Assembly (NCBI GenBank): GCA_964492485.1
Contig: CAZBKM010000021.1
Span: 1-43,182, forward strand
Origin: UBA5336 sp964492485
GTDB lineage: Bacteria; Pseudomonadota; Alphaproteobacteria; Caulobacterales; Hyphomonadaceae
Reading direction: 5' to 3'
DNA: 43,182 nucleotides
Part shown: positions 1 to 8,167 of the stretch, in pieces
How the letters are laid out: the number at the start of each line of letters is the position of its first letter
Position numbering within the stretch: position 1 is the stretch's first letter
Translations under genes and position numbers: made by a program
The notes under the pieces: model-generated
Database searches by the model: none
What the model was told of the DNA's origin: nothing
Seen by the model: the letters and a program-made list of their open reading frames with translations, nothing else

Positions 1-38
1 CCAACTACTTCGCCGCCTGCGGATACGGTGCAGATTGA
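1..38 (+). CDS. Possible C-terminal tail of an upstream gene
   Basis: One frame reads NYFAACGYGAD and then TGA at 36-38. It is open to the left edge, so it may be the last residues of a gene outside the window. Eleven codons are too few to identify a family or prove coding. The next 198 bases up to the methyltransferase start hold only the hairpin listed separately and no convincing gene. Confidence 0.25.
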   Translation, partial: NYFAACGYGAD

Positions 39-195
39 ATGGAATCCGCTCTAACCGAAGATCGGGTCCGCCGGAGGGAAATCCGTCACGGCACCCCCAA
101 GGGGGCGGCGAACCGGGTCCATTCGAGGCTGCGCCGCGCCTGTGTTTTCGGTATGGGCGTAACCCTCTCTCAAAGGAATCGCGTCATAGTTCGAG

Positions 196-218
196 CGGAC
201 GGGGTATCTGCCCGTCCG
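196..218 (+). terminator. Hairpin in the methyltransferase leader, weak terminator candidate
   Basis: Arms 196-203 (CGGACGGG) and 211-218 (CCCGTCCG) pair perfectly around a 7-base loop and are followed by only three T. It sits 18 bases before the methyltransferase ATG. It could end a transcript from the left or be a structured 5' leader. The short T-run makes the terminator reading weak. Confidence 0.3.
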
Positions 219-236
219 TTTGGGGACGAGACCGAG

Positions 237-818
237 ATGCCACAGACGCTTTCTGCCCGCGCGCTGTTCCGCCGTGGCCCGCAAGAGGCCAACACCGCCC
301 GTCATCGGGCCGAAGCCCGCCGCAGGCGCCTCGTCGAGCCTTACATTGACGGGCGGCTCCTGGAGATCGGCTGCGGTCATGGCGGTCTGGCTGATCTCTG
401 TTCGCCAAAGAACTATCTCGGTGTGGACGACGATCCCGGCCACGTTCTGACCGCAAAATCCCGCGCGCCGACCCATGAGTTCGCCCTGGCGCTACCGGCG
501 GCCAACCGTCAGTTCGACACCGTTGTGGTCCACGAGAAGCTGCAGGACGTCGACAGTCATCGCGCCGCCCTCGAGCGCTGGGCCGGCCATCTGCGGAGCG
601 GCGGGCATATGGTCGTCACTCTGCCCTTTGCCCCGCTGGCCCTCTGGACACCGGCTGGCGCGCGCGCCGTGGCGCCGATCACGCGCGCTTACATGCACGA
701 TGTGGCGCGCGGGGCCGGCATGACCCTCGTCAGCGAACGGACCCTGCTGCGCGAAGGCGTCAAGCTCTTCGTCCTGCGGCTCGACCTGCTTGATCCGGAC
801 ATGAGCGGTTGCGCATAG
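237..818 (+). CDS. Class I SAM-dependent methyltransferase, small
   Basis: A 193-residue protein with a Rossmann-type SAM-binding signature: motif I LLEIGCGHGGLAD near residues 39-51, followed by the acidic strand end YLGVDDDP near 59-66. A later stretch (SGGHMVVTLPFAPLALW) resembles the post-motif strand of class I methyltransferases. It is probably cytosolic; the substrate cannot be read from the sequence. I chose the ATG at 237 because GGGGACGAG lies just upstream and homologous sequence begins there; the same frame is open further left without a good ribosome site. The gene converges on the PP2C-like gene with a 23-base gap. Family call fairly sure, substrate unknown. Confidence 0.8.
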   Translation: MPQTLSARALFRRGPQEANTARHRAEARRRRLVEPYIDGRLLEIGCGHGGLADLCSPKNYLGVDDDPGHVLTAKSRAPTHEFALALPAANRQFDTVVVHEKLQDVDSHRAALERWAGHLRSGGHMVVTLPFAPLALWTPAGARAVAPITRAYMHDVARGAGMTLVSERTLLREGVKLFVLRLDLLDPDMSGCA

Positions 819-841
819 CCCGTTGCGCGCGGCGCGGCCGA

Positions 842-1678
842 TCAAGCCGTACGTAGCCAGAGCCCGCAGGCGTCGTCACGGGTCTTTACCCGGTCCTGGC
901 GAGGCGCTGTGGCGCGATCCTCGAACCTGCGCAGATCCGCGACGGCACCAGACACACCGACCTCGCGAACCCGCCTGACAAAACCGTCTGCGTCGAAGAC
1001 CTTGTAGGGGTCCACAAGACGCCACAGTCCATCGCTCAACAGGACGACATCTGTGCCGGGCGCCAGGGTTTCGCGCACCGTAGGCAGGGCATCGGCGGCG
1101 TCGGGATCTATCCCGAACACGGGATGGCCCGCTGAATTGCTGGCCGCGCGTTCCTGACGCAAACGCTCCCAGCGGGCCTCGTGGGGCATCGCCATGAGCG
1201 CGCGGGCGCTGTCGCTCTCGGCTTCGGCCTTTTCGGGTGTGCCGATCAGGCGGACCGGCAGTCCCGGTTCCGCCACGATGGCTAGGCAATCGCCAAACCA
1301 GGCAAATTCCCAATCCGATGCGGCGACCTGGCGCATCCAGACCCCGGCAGCGATCGGCCACGCCTCAGGCGGCAGCAGGTCGAGCGGGGTATCGCTGTCC
1401 AGGGCGGCGCGGGCGCGCACGTCGCTCAGGACCCGCCGCCAGTACGCCCGCGCCGTTTCCGTGACATGCGGTGCCTGCATCAGACGGCGCGACAGGGCGT
1501 CGGCCACCCACGCGGCCCCGCTTTCCGCCCCTCGAAACGGCTTCAGCGCCGTCACGTCGGTGGCCCCATCAAAGACCCAGGCCGTTCCGGCCGTCTGATC
1601 GTAACCGAACCTGTCATCTCCGGTGCGGCCGGGCGTGCCCGGATCGTTTGCGGTGTCACGTATCAGGAAGCCTGCCAT
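842..1678 (-). CDS. PP2C-family protein phosphatase
   Basis: A 278-residue protein with spaced PP2C metal-site motifs: DRFGYD (22-27), VFDGATDV (35-42, in place of the usual VFDGHGG), LLSDGLW (214-220) and a C-terminal DDACGLWL (268-275) at the place of the usual DN motif. The aspartates expected to bind Mn/Mg are present. Such enzymes remove phosphate from Ser/Thr; no partner kinase is visible in the window. There is no signal peptide. The start at 1678 follows AGGGGACAGAGG. It is the last gene of a leftward run (phosphoesterase, yebC, this gene), 58 bases after yebC and separated from it by a palindromic repeat that may cut co-transcription. Confidence 0.8.
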   Translation of the reverse strand: MAGFLIRDTANDPGTPGRTGDDRFGYDQTAGTAWVFDGATDVTALKPFRGAESGAAWVADALSRRLMQAPHVTETARAYWRRVLSDVRARAALDSDTPLDLLPPEAWPIAAGVWMRQVAASDWEFAWFGDCLAIVAEPGLPVRLIGTPEKAEAESDSARALMAMPHEARWERLRQERAASNSAGHPVFGIDPDAADALPTVRETLAPGTDVVLLSDGLWRLVDPYKVFDADGFVRRVREVGVSGAVADLRRFEDRATAPRQDRVKTRDDACGLWLRTA

Positions 1679-1707
1679 CCTCTGTCCCCTCGCGCTTCCG
1701 GACGGCA

Positions 1708-1738
1708 AACCGGTTCCCGCTTCGCTCGAAAAGGCCTT
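1708..1738 (+). repeat. Partial copy A of the dispersed palindromic repeat
   Basis: Contains AACCGGTTCCCGCTTCGC followed by TCGAAAA, the core and right arm of the fuller copies at 3458-3557 and 6058-6156. The left arm and the second hairpin are not recognisable. It runs into the yebC stop codon at 1737-1739, so it lies directly at the 3' end of yebC, in the same orientation to the gene as the other copies. Confidence 0.65.
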
Positions 1739-2489
1739 AGCTGGCGAGGCGCGCCAGGTCCTCGGCCGACAGTTCGGAATTGTCGTATACGCTCTGCACG
1801 TCGTCGAGTTCGTCCAGCGCGTCGAGCAGCTTGACCAGCTTTTCAGCGGTCTCGCCTTCGACAGGCACCGTGGTCTGCGGACGCCAAACCAGCTTGGTGG
1901 ACTTTGCCTCATGGTCGGGGAAGCGCGCATCCAGTGCGGCGGCGACCTCGGCGAAATCGTCCCGTGCCGTGTAGATGGTAAAGGCCGTCTCGTCGGTCAC
2001 CACATCCTCGGCCCCAGCCTCGATCGCGGCTTCCATGACCAGGTCCTCGTCGCCGATCTCGCGCGGATAGACGATCTCGCCCACCTGATCGAAGGCGAAG
2101 GAGACCGAACCGGACTCGCCCATATTGCCCCCATTCTTGTTGAAGGCGGTCCGGACGTCGCCGGCGGCTCGATTGCGGTTGTCGGTGGACGCCTCCACGA
2201 TGATGCCGACGCCGCCCGGACCGAAGCCTTCGTAACGCACGTCCTCATAGGCTTCGCCGCCGCCGCCCTCACCCTTGTCGATGGCCCGCTTGATGTTGTC
2301 CTTGGGCATCGATTCGCCCTTGGCGTTCTTGATCGCCAGACGCAGGCGGGGATTGGCGTCGGGGTCCGAGCCGCCGAGCTTGACCGCAATGGTGATCTCC
2401 TTGGACAGGCGCGAGAACAGGACCGCCCGCTTCTTGTCCTGGGCCCCCTTGCGATGCTGGATATTTGCCCATTTTGAGTGGCCAGCCAT
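1737..2489 (-). CDS. yebC: YebC/TACO1-family protein
   Basis: A 250-residue protein of normal family length. It opens with MAGHSKWANIQHRKGAQD, the family's hallmark, then KNAKGESMPKDNIKRAI and YEGFGPGGVGIIVE. Long annotated as a transcriptional regulator; newer work on the family points to the ribosome and relief of stalled translation, so the DNA-binding label should be read with care. The start at 2489 is fixed by the conserved N-terminus and by CGAGGAT upstream. It follows the YmdB-type phosphoesterase by 76 bases on the same strand. A palindromic repeat copy overlaps its stop codon. Confidence 0.95.
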   Translation of the reverse strand: MAGHSKWANIQHRKGAQDKKRAVLFSRLSKEITIAVKLGGSDPDANPRLRLAIKNAKGESMPKDNIKRAIDKGEGGGGEAYEDVRYEGFGPGGVGIIVEASTDNRNRAAGDVRTAFNKNGGNMGESGSVSFAFDQVGEIVYPREIGDEDLVMEAAIEAGAEDVVTDETAFTIYTARDDFAEVAAALDARFPDHEAKSTKLVWRPQTTVPVEGETAEKLVKLLDALDELDDVQSVYDNSELSAEDLARLAS

Positions 2490-2565
2490 GGCATCCTCGT
2501 GTTCGCGAAGTGTGGTGCGCCGGCTTAACGCATAGCGCCGGTCCTGAAAAGCAAGGCCAGGTGGA

Positions 2566-3390
2566 TCAGGCGGCGGGTCGGGCGGGTGCCAGGCGTCCTC
2601 CGATGCGCAGCGGCTCGACCCGTCTTGCCAGGCCCGTGGCATCGTCAGTTTCCACGAAGACCCCCGCCAGCGTGCCCTCGCCCAGCGCCGGCTGGTAGCG
2701 TTCGCCCGGCATCTGGGTCTCGAAACGGTAGAGCGAGATGTCCGCGCGCATACCGATCACGCTGTTATAGTCTCCGCACATGCCTGCATCGGTCTGGTAG
2801 GCGGTGCCCTGCGGCAGGATCATGGTATCGGCGGTCGGCACATGGGTGTGGGAGCCGACCACGAGGCTGGCGCGTCCGTCGCAATAGTGCCCCATCGCCA
2901 TCTTCTCGGACGTGGCCTCGCAATGGATGTCCACGATCAGCGCGTCGCTGACCTGACCAAGGGCCAGTTCCTCGAGTGCGCCGTCGACCGAGAGGAACGG
3001 GTTGTCCAGCGTCTGGCGCATGAAGGCGTTCCCCTGAACCTGCACCACGCCGACCCGTCGTCCCTCCCCGGTGGTGAACAGGGAGGCGCCGCGCCCGGGC
3101 GCAGCCGCCCGGGCCGGATAGTTCAGCGGCCGGAGCAGCCGGGGCTCGCGGTCGATATAGGCCAGCATTTCCCGCTGGTCCCAGGCATGATCGCCCAGGG
3201 TCAGGCAGTCGGCGCCGGCGTCGAAAAAGTCCTCAGCGATGGCTTCGGTCAGTCCGAAACCACCGGCCGCGTTCTCGGCATTGACCACCACGAAGTCCAG
3301 CGCCAGGGCACGCCTGAGCGCGGGCAAGTGGTCGAGAACGGCGGCTCGGCCGGGTTTGCCGACCACATCTCCGAAAAAGGCAAGTCGCAT
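2566..3390 (-). CDS. TIGR00282/YmdB-type metallophosphoesterase
   Basis: A 274-residue protein with the metal ligand motifs of the YmdB-type family in order: GDVVGKPGR near residue 8, NAENAAGG near 38, GDHAWD near 67, DIHCEATSEK near 150 and GSHTHVPTAD near 178, then TDAGMCGDYNSVIGM. Family members are dinuclear-metal phosphodiesterases; YmdB of Bacillus hydrolyses cyclic nucleotides in vitro. The physiological substrate here is unknown. No signal peptide, so cytosolic. The start at 3390 is the conserved MRLAFFGD. It probably heads the transcript continuing into yebC. A strong hairpin upstream (3426-3448) separates it from the lipoprotein gene. Confidence 0.9.
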   Translation of the reverse strand: MRLAFFGDVVGKPGRAAVLDHLPALRRALALDFVVVNAENAAGGFGLTEAIAEDFFDAGADCLTLGDHAWDQREMLAYIDREPRLLRPLNYPARAAAPGRGASLFTTGEGRRVGVVQVQGNAFMRQTLDNPFLSVDGALEELALGQVSDALIVDIHCEATSEKMAMGHYCDGRASLVVGSHTHVPTADTMILPQGTAYQTDAGMCGDYNSVIGMRADISLYRFETQMPGERYQPALGEGTLAGVFVETDDATGLARRVEPLRIGGRLAPARPAA

Positions 3391-3425
3391 AGGGGCAGTA
3401 TGGGTCCGCGCGTGGGACAAGGAAA

Positions 3426-3448
3426 GCCCCGCCGCAGCGCGGCGGGGC
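3426..3448 (-). terminator. Rho-independent terminator after the lipoprotein gene
   Basis: A perfect 10-bp GC stem (3426-3435 with 3439-3448) and a 3-base loop. On the minus strand it is followed by TTTCCTTG. It lies after the lipoprotein gene and before the phosphoesterase gene, so it separates the two leftward units. Confidence 0.75.
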
Positions 3449-3457
3449 CCTGAGCCT

Positions 3458-3557
3458 AGCGCATCTCCAGATCGACCAGACTCGCTGACGATGCGCCAGG
3501 TTCTTGTTTTCGAGCATTTTCTTGACGCGAACCGGTGTCCACTTCGCTTGAAAATGC
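3458..3557 (+). repeat. Composite two-hairpin repeat, copy B
   Basis: Two hairpins joined by a linker. Hairpin 1 has arms GCGCATC (3459-3465) and GATGCGC (3490-3496). Hairpin 2 has arms GCATTTTC (3514-3521) and GAAAATGC (3550-3557) around a core with GCGAACCGGTGTCCACTTCG. The linker has TTCTTGTTTTCGAG. Copy C at 6058-6156 repeats the same order in reverse. The hairpin-2 end faces the stop codon of the lipoprotein gene, 19 bases away. Confidence 0.85.
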
Positions 3558-3576
3558 AGTGGTCGGCGATGGACGG

Positions 3577-5223
3577 CTACTTGGCGTGGGTCACGCTCAG
3601 TCCCAGAAGTTCGCCATTGATCGCGCTGGGATCCTCGAGCCCCTGGAACGTGGCCGCCGTGAGCGGCGCGGCGGGGTCCAGCTTGATCGTCAGTGTGCCG
3701 GGCTCCTGCAGAAACTCCGATACAGCAGCGGTCACCTGGGTCAGCATGTCCATGTCGACGCCGGACTCCGCGGCCATCATCGGGGCCATGGAAACCATTG
3801 CCACGGCCTGCTGCCGCATCTGGGCGGGGTCTTCGCCGGACTGGGCCGCGGCCAGGTTGAACAGACGGTCGACAAGGCTGTCGTCGGTCAGCGTGAGTTC
3901 GAGATCATGCAGGGTCAGTGCGCTGATGGCCTGCATCATGGCCTCGTTGTCAGGATCGCCCTCGACCATGTCTTCCAGTGCCATGTTCGAAAGGGCGGCG
4001 CCGTAGGCCTTGTAGCCGCCGATCTTGCCGCCAAACCTCAGGGAGAAGCCGTCCTTGAGCGTCACATGGTTGTTACTGGCGCTGAACGTCGCGATGTCCT
4101 CGTCCGGATTGTAGTCGGAGGCCTGCTCGCCTGAGAGTTCCAGGCGCTCATAGCCGACCATGCCCAGTGCGCCACCAAGCTGGCTGCCGAGGTCACCGCC
4201 CTCGGGATCGGCATCCAGCGTGAGCGTGTAGGGCTTGGTCACGAAGCGGGTCGGGTCGCCCGTCCCGTTTCGCTGGACCGAACTGTCGAGGGAGGGCAGC
4301 GCCAGGGACACCCCCTGCGCGTTCAGGTTCAGCCCATTCACGACGAAGGTGTTGTAACCCGGATCGATCGGGTTGTTGTAGGCGGTCGAGAAAATGGCTT
4401 CGGCCATGGCCTCCTCGTCGCCGATATTCTCCATCATTGCAGAGAACACGGCGAGGTCGGCGCCCGTGATGCTGAGGGCATCGAGGGTCATGGAGAACGG
4501 TTCGCCGTCCTCTTCCACGTCGAAGGACAGACCGCTCAGGATCGCGACAGCCAGCGCGTCGTCGCCGAAACCGGCCAGTTCGAGACCGTCGATCTTCGCC
4601 TTCATCTTTTCCTGGCCCGTGTCGATGTCGACGTTCAGATCATCCATCGTCATCCGGTCCAGCCGGATGGCCTCGGCTCCCGGAAAGGCCGAAGGCGATC
4701 CGGCGCCCAACAGGCTCGCAAACCAGCCTGCCAGCTCGGGCGACGGGTTCGCCACGTCGAAGCTGGCAATGGTGAAGGTTCCCTGCTCGGCTTCCTCGGG
4801 ATCGTTCGGGGCGACCTCGATGTCTTCCAGGCGAAGCCGGGCGAAGCTCGGGCCGGCCTCGGTCATGTCGAGACCTTCGAAGGTGACCGTGCCGAAACTG
4901 ACCGTACCGCCATCATCGCCGGCCTCGGGCAGTGCGACGGACGCACCCTCGAATACCGCACCGGCACCGTCGACGGTCTTGGAGGCAAAGGTGACGCGAC
5001 CCGCACCCGACTCGTGCAGCATCATGGCCTCGAGCACGGCATTGGCCTCATTGGCGTCGCCGGTGCGCAGCACCACGTCGCCGAGATCCTTCAGCGCCCG
5101 CTCGGCGGAACGTACTGCCGGCGCCCCGGCATTCTCCACCACGGAACTGACGTCTCCGCCGCCATTCTGACCGCAGGCCGTCAACAGCGCGACCGCAGCC
5201 GCCCCCATCAAGATATTCTTCAT
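3577..5223 (-). CDS. Large lipoprotein of unknown family
   Basis: A 548-residue acidic protein. The N-terminus MKNILMGAAAVALLTAC is a lipoprotein signal with the lipobox LTAC and acylated Cys17; no Asp follows the Cys, so the outer membrane is the likely site. The rest lacks hydrophobic helices and is built of alternating short strands such as MTMDDLNVDI, MTLDALSITG and LTLHDLELTL, which resemble one another and suggest a repetitive beta-rich fold. I do not recognise a family; a distant link to DUF945/YdgA or AsmA-like periplasmic proteins is only a guess. The start at 5223 follows GGGGAAG and is set by the signal peptide. It is divergent from the metalloprotease gene, 63 bases away, and is followed by a repeat copy and a terminator. 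Confidence 0.75.
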   Translation of the reverse strand: MKNILMGAAAVALLTACGQNGGGDVSSVVENAGAPAVRSAERALKDLGDVVLRTGDANEANAVLEAMMLHESGAGRVTFASKTVDGAGAVFEGASVALPEAGDDGGTVSFGTVTFEGLDMTEAGPSFARLRLEDIEVAPNDPEEAEQGTFTIASFDVANPSPELAGWFASLLGAGSPSAFPGAEAIRLDRMTMDDLNVDIDTGQEKMKAKIDGLELAGFGDDALAVAILSGLSFDVEEDGEPFSMTLDALSITGADLAVFSAMMENIGDEEAMAEAIFSTAYNNPIDPGYNTFVVNGLNLNAQGVSLALPSLDSSVQRNGTGDPTRFVTKPYTLTLDADPEGGDLGSQLGGALGMVGYERLELSGEQASDYNPDEDIATFSASNNHVTLKDGFSLRFGGKIGGYKAYGAALSNMALEDMVEGDPDNEAMMQAISALTLHDLELTLTDDSLVDRLFNLAAAQSGEDPAQMRQQAVAMVSMAPMMAAESGVDMDMLTQVTAAVSEFLQEPGTLTIKLDPAAPLTAATFQGLEDPSAINGELLGLSVTHAK

Positions 5224-5286
5224 CGGATCTTCCCCATTCTTGCGATGTCCGACACTGTCCATCGCATTCCGCGCGACGGGTCTAAC

Positions 5287-6003
5287 ATGATTTGTAATCA
5301 AGGCCAGAAGTTGACCCTTCAGACCAGCAGTGGACGCAGCGTGCAGGTCCGGCTGGAGGTCAATACCCGTGCCCGGCGCGTGCTCCTGCGTGTGGATCCG
5401 AAGCAGCGCGAGGGCGTTGCGGTGGCCCCGCGGTCACGCGACCTGCAGGCGGCCGCGGCGTTCGCTCGGGAGCGTGCGGACTGGCTCGATGCCCAGATGA
5501 GTCATCTGCCATTGCCGCGCCCGTTGGCGGATGGTGCGGTCGTACCCCTGCGCGGCATGCCCTGCCGGCTGTCGCTGGGAGGGCCGGGACGGACGGCCCG
5601 GTTGAGCGTCGGCGAGGAGACGGTGCTCTCAGCGCCCGGCGACCCCGACACCTTCGCCCAGAGGATCGTGCGCTATCTCCGAAAGGCGGCCCTGTCGGAT
5701 CTTGGCGATGCGGTGGACCGCCACTGCGCGACCCTGGGTGTGGCTGCGCGACGGGTCAGCGTGAAGGATACGCGCTCGCGCTGGGGGTCTTGCACGGCCG
5801 ATGGGCGCCTGGCCTTCTCGTGGCGGCTGGTGCTCGCGCCGCCTGAGGTGCTTGACTACGTGGCCGCCCATGAGTGTGCCCACCTCCTGGAGATGAACCA
5901 TTCGGAGCGGTTCTGGGGACACGTTGCGCGCTGCCGGCCAGACTGGAAGGTCCAGCGGGATTGGTTGCGCCAGCACGGCGCCAGCCTTCACGCGGTGGGT
6001 TGA
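5287..6003 (+). CDS. YgjP-type (DUF45/M48-like) zinc metallopeptidase
   Basis: A 238-residue protein ending in the YgjP/DUF45 signature: SRWGSC (164-169), then HECAHLLEMNHSERFW (195-210), where His195, Glu196 and His199 form the HExxH zinc site and MNHSERFW is the family's trailing motif. The N-terminal half carries the strand-rich region usual for the family. No signal peptide, so probably cytosolic; substrates of the family are poorly known. The ATG at 5287 is the most likely start, with GACGGG upstream; a later TTG or GTG cannot be ruled out. A full repeat copy lies 55 bases downstream, between this gene and the convergent antiporter gene. Confidence 0.85.
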   Translation: MICNQGQKLTLQTSSGRSVQVRLEVNTRARRVLLRVDPKQREGVAVAPRSRDLQAAAAFARERADWLDAQMSHLPLPRPLADGAVVPLRGMPCRLSLGGPGRTARLSVGEETVLSAPGDPDTFAQRIVRYLRKAALSDLGDAVDRHCATLGVAARRVSVKDTRSRWGSCTADGRLAFSWRLVLAPPEVLDYVAAHECAHLLEMNHSERFWGHVARCRPDWKVQRDWLRQHGASLHAVG

Positions 6004-6057
6004 TCGCCCGTCGGCGAGCCTGGAGCCGTGGCCCCGCGGGGCGCCCCTGAATTATGA

Positions 6058-6156
6058 CATTTTCGAGCGAAGTGGGCACCGGTTCGCGTTCAGAGAATGC
6101 TCAAGAACAAGACCATAGCGCATCTTCAAGTCAGTCGGAGTCAGTGAAGATGCGCT
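6058..6156 (-). repeat. Composite two-hairpin repeat, copy C
   Basis: Reverse-orientation counterpart of the copy at 3458-3557. Hairpin 2 arms are 6058-6064 and 6093-6099 with one mismatch, around a core with GCGAAGTGGGCACCGGTTCG. The linker has CTCAAGAACAAGACC. Hairpin 1 has perfect 12-base arms AGCGCATCTTCA (6117-6128) and TGAAGATGCGCT (6145-6156). Hairpin 1 reaches into the antiporter stop codon (6155-6157). Its hairpin-2 end faces the metalloprotease stop, the same relation as in the other copies. Confidence 0.85.
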
Positions 6157-8137
6157 AGTCGTCCCTGGCCTGGGCGGGTGTCCGTCCCTCCGCGGGCGCG
6201 TCCTTGGCCGGGCCCGTGGCTTCGGCGATCCGCTGGCCCCGTTCGGTGGTTTCGGGCGGGCCGAAACTCACGATCGTGGCACCGTCGCCACCGCGAGGCT
6301 CCCGGTTGGGACCGAGGAAGAGGACCGTACCGTCGGGCCGCACTTCGGCGATAAGGTCCGACTTTGGACGGTCGGCCTTCATTTCCTTCAGACCGTACTT
6401 CTCGGTGAGCTGGGTCCTTGCAAACTGCCAGCCGCGATAATGGTCGCGCATGACGGCGTCATAGCCGCGCCCGCGTCGGATCAGCGTCCGGCCCCGCGCG
6501 CCCATGCCGAGGGTGCGGGGATCATCCTCTTCGCCGTCCTGTGCGGAAAGCTGATAGACCTTGTGGCGGCCGAGCTCCGGCGCGAAATGGCCGCAGACCA
6601 AAGCGTTATAGGGTTCGTTCGCGGTCAGCGCGATCACGGTCTCGAACCGGGCATGATCCAGCCGGACCTCCGCTTCCTCCGACAGGACCTCGCCGAAAAA
6701 GGTTTCCAGGCCGGCCTCGCGGGCGGGCCGCAGGCGGCGCCAGTTGCTGTCGGCCAGGATGACCTCCACGCCGGCATTCTTCAGCGTCAGGGCGAAGTCG
6801 ACGCTCCAGGGCGTCGCGCCCACGATCAGCACGCCGGGCTTTTCCTTTCGCGCCAGACCCAGCCGGCGGGCGAGTGGGCCGATCGTGAAGCCATGCAGCA
6901 CCACCGTTGAGAACACCATGGCGAAGGCCAGCGGTCCGATCTGCTCGGCGCCATAAATGTCGAAGGTCGAGTTCCGCGCCAGGTCGATGAGGAGGCCTCC
7001 GAACAGGCCGGACACGGCGACGGCCACCACGCCGCGCGGTGCGATCCAGCCCAGAAGCAGCGCCTCGTTTCGCTTGAGCGTGCCATAGGTCGAGATCCAG
7101 ACCGACAGCGGACGCACCACGAACAGCATCACCAACAGGAAGGCCAGGGTGCGCCAGTTCAGCGCCAGCGCGATGACTTCGGGGGTCAGATTGGCGGTGA
7201 GGATGATGAACACGCCGGAAACCAGCAGGACCGCGATGTCCTCCTTGAACTTGCGCAGTTCGTTCAGGCCGGCGAGCCGGGAATTGCCCAGGTACATCCC
7301 ATAGGCCGTCACGGCGACCAGGCCCGTCTCATGTTCGATGGCCTCGGCCAGGGCGTAGCACAGGATGATCGAGGCAAAGATGATCGGCGCCTTGAGGTAT
7401 TCAGGCGTCCAGCCGGCCCGAAAGGCGCGAACCATGGCGAACCCGAAGCCGACTCCCAGTGCGACGCCCAGGGAGGCCGCCGTCACGATCCAGGCGGCGG
7501 CGGCGACGGTGCTGTCTCCACGGGCCGCGACACGAACCACCTCGAAGGCCGCCACCGCAAACAGGGCGCCGATCGGATCGTTGACAATGCCTTCCCATTT
7601 CAGCGCCGCGCCGGTGCGCCCGCCCAGTTTCGACTGGCGCAACAGGGGCATGATAACGGTCGGGCCGGTCACCACCATGACCCCGCCGAAGACCGCGGCG
7701 CTGGCCCAATCCAGTCCGGCGACGAACCGCGCGGCCATCGTGCCCAGGAACCACGCCAGCGGCCCACCGAAGAAGACCATCCGCCGGACGGCCGCGCTGG
7801 CGTCTCTCAGGTGCTCGAAGCGAAGCGCCAGCCCGCCCTCGAACAGGATGACGGCCACCGACAGTGAGACGATTGGCCGAAGCAGGTCGCCGAACTCCGC
7901 TGACGGACTCAGCAGGGGCCCTTCCGTACCCAGAAACAGCGGACTTGCAGGTGTGCCGAAGACCAGATCCCAGATCGGTCCAACAGACAGGCCTGCAATC
8001 GACATCAGAACGATGGCGGGCGCCTGCAGGCGCCAGGCGAGCCACTGCGCACCGAGGCCCAACGCCCCGATCATGGCGGCGTGGAAGATCAGGCCGTCAA
8101 AGGCCCGTGCAGCGAGAAGGAAGGGAGCATCCATCAT
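6155..8137 (-). CDS. CPA1-type Na+/H+ antiporter with C-terminal RCK/TrkA-N domain
   Basis: A 660-residue protein. Residues 15-430 hold about a dozen hydrophobic helices of the Na_H_Exchanger family, with the motif GIVNDPIG (183-190), whose Asn186-Asp187 pair is typical of CPA1 (NhaP/NHE-like) exchangers. From about 435 a Rossmann-type RCK/TrkA-N domain begins at VLIVGATPWSVDFAL, followed by a long acidic cytosolic tail. The reaction is exchange of Na+ or K+ for H+ across the inner membrane, probably gated by a nucleotide or redox ligand of the RCK domain. Two adjacent ATG codons (8137, 8134) are possible starts; the ribosome site is weak. It lies 30 bases after an unknown 174-residue gene and is likely co-transcribed. 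Repeat copy C touches its stop codon. Confidence 0.88.
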   Translation of the reverse strand: MMDAPFLLAARAFDGLIFHAAMIGALGLGAQWLAWRLQAPAIVLMSIAGLSVGPIWDLVFGTPASPLFLGTEGPLLSPSAEFGDLLRPIVSLSVAVILFEGGLALRFEHLRDASAAVRRMVFFGGPLAWFLGTMAARFVAGLDWASAAVFGGVMVVTGPTVIMPLLRQSKLGGRTGAALKWEGIVNDPIGALFAVAAFEVVRVAARGDSTVAAAAWIVTAASLGVALGVGFGFAMVRAFRAGWTPEYLKAPIIFASIILCYALAEAIEHETGLVAVTAYGMYLGNSRLAGLNELRKFKEDIAVLLVSGVFIILTANLTPEVIALALNWRTLAFLLVMLFVVRPLSVWISTYGTLKRNEALLLGWIAPRGVVAVAVSGLFGGLLIDLARNSTFDIYGAEQIGPLAFAMVFSTVVLHGFTIGPLARRLGLARKEKPGVLIVGATPWSVDFALTLKNAGVEVILADSNWRRLRPAREAGLETFFGEVLSEEAEVRLDHARFETVIALTANEPYNALVCGHFAPELGRHKVYQLSAQDGEEDDPRTLGMGARGRTLIRRGRGYDAVMRDHYRGWQFARTQLTEKYGLKEMKADRPKSDLIAEVRPDGTVLFLGPNREPRGGDGATIVSFGPPETTERGQRIAEATGPAKDAPAEGRTPAQARDD

Positions 8138-8167
8138 GGGTAACGCACCGGGGCGTCCGCGTCCGGT

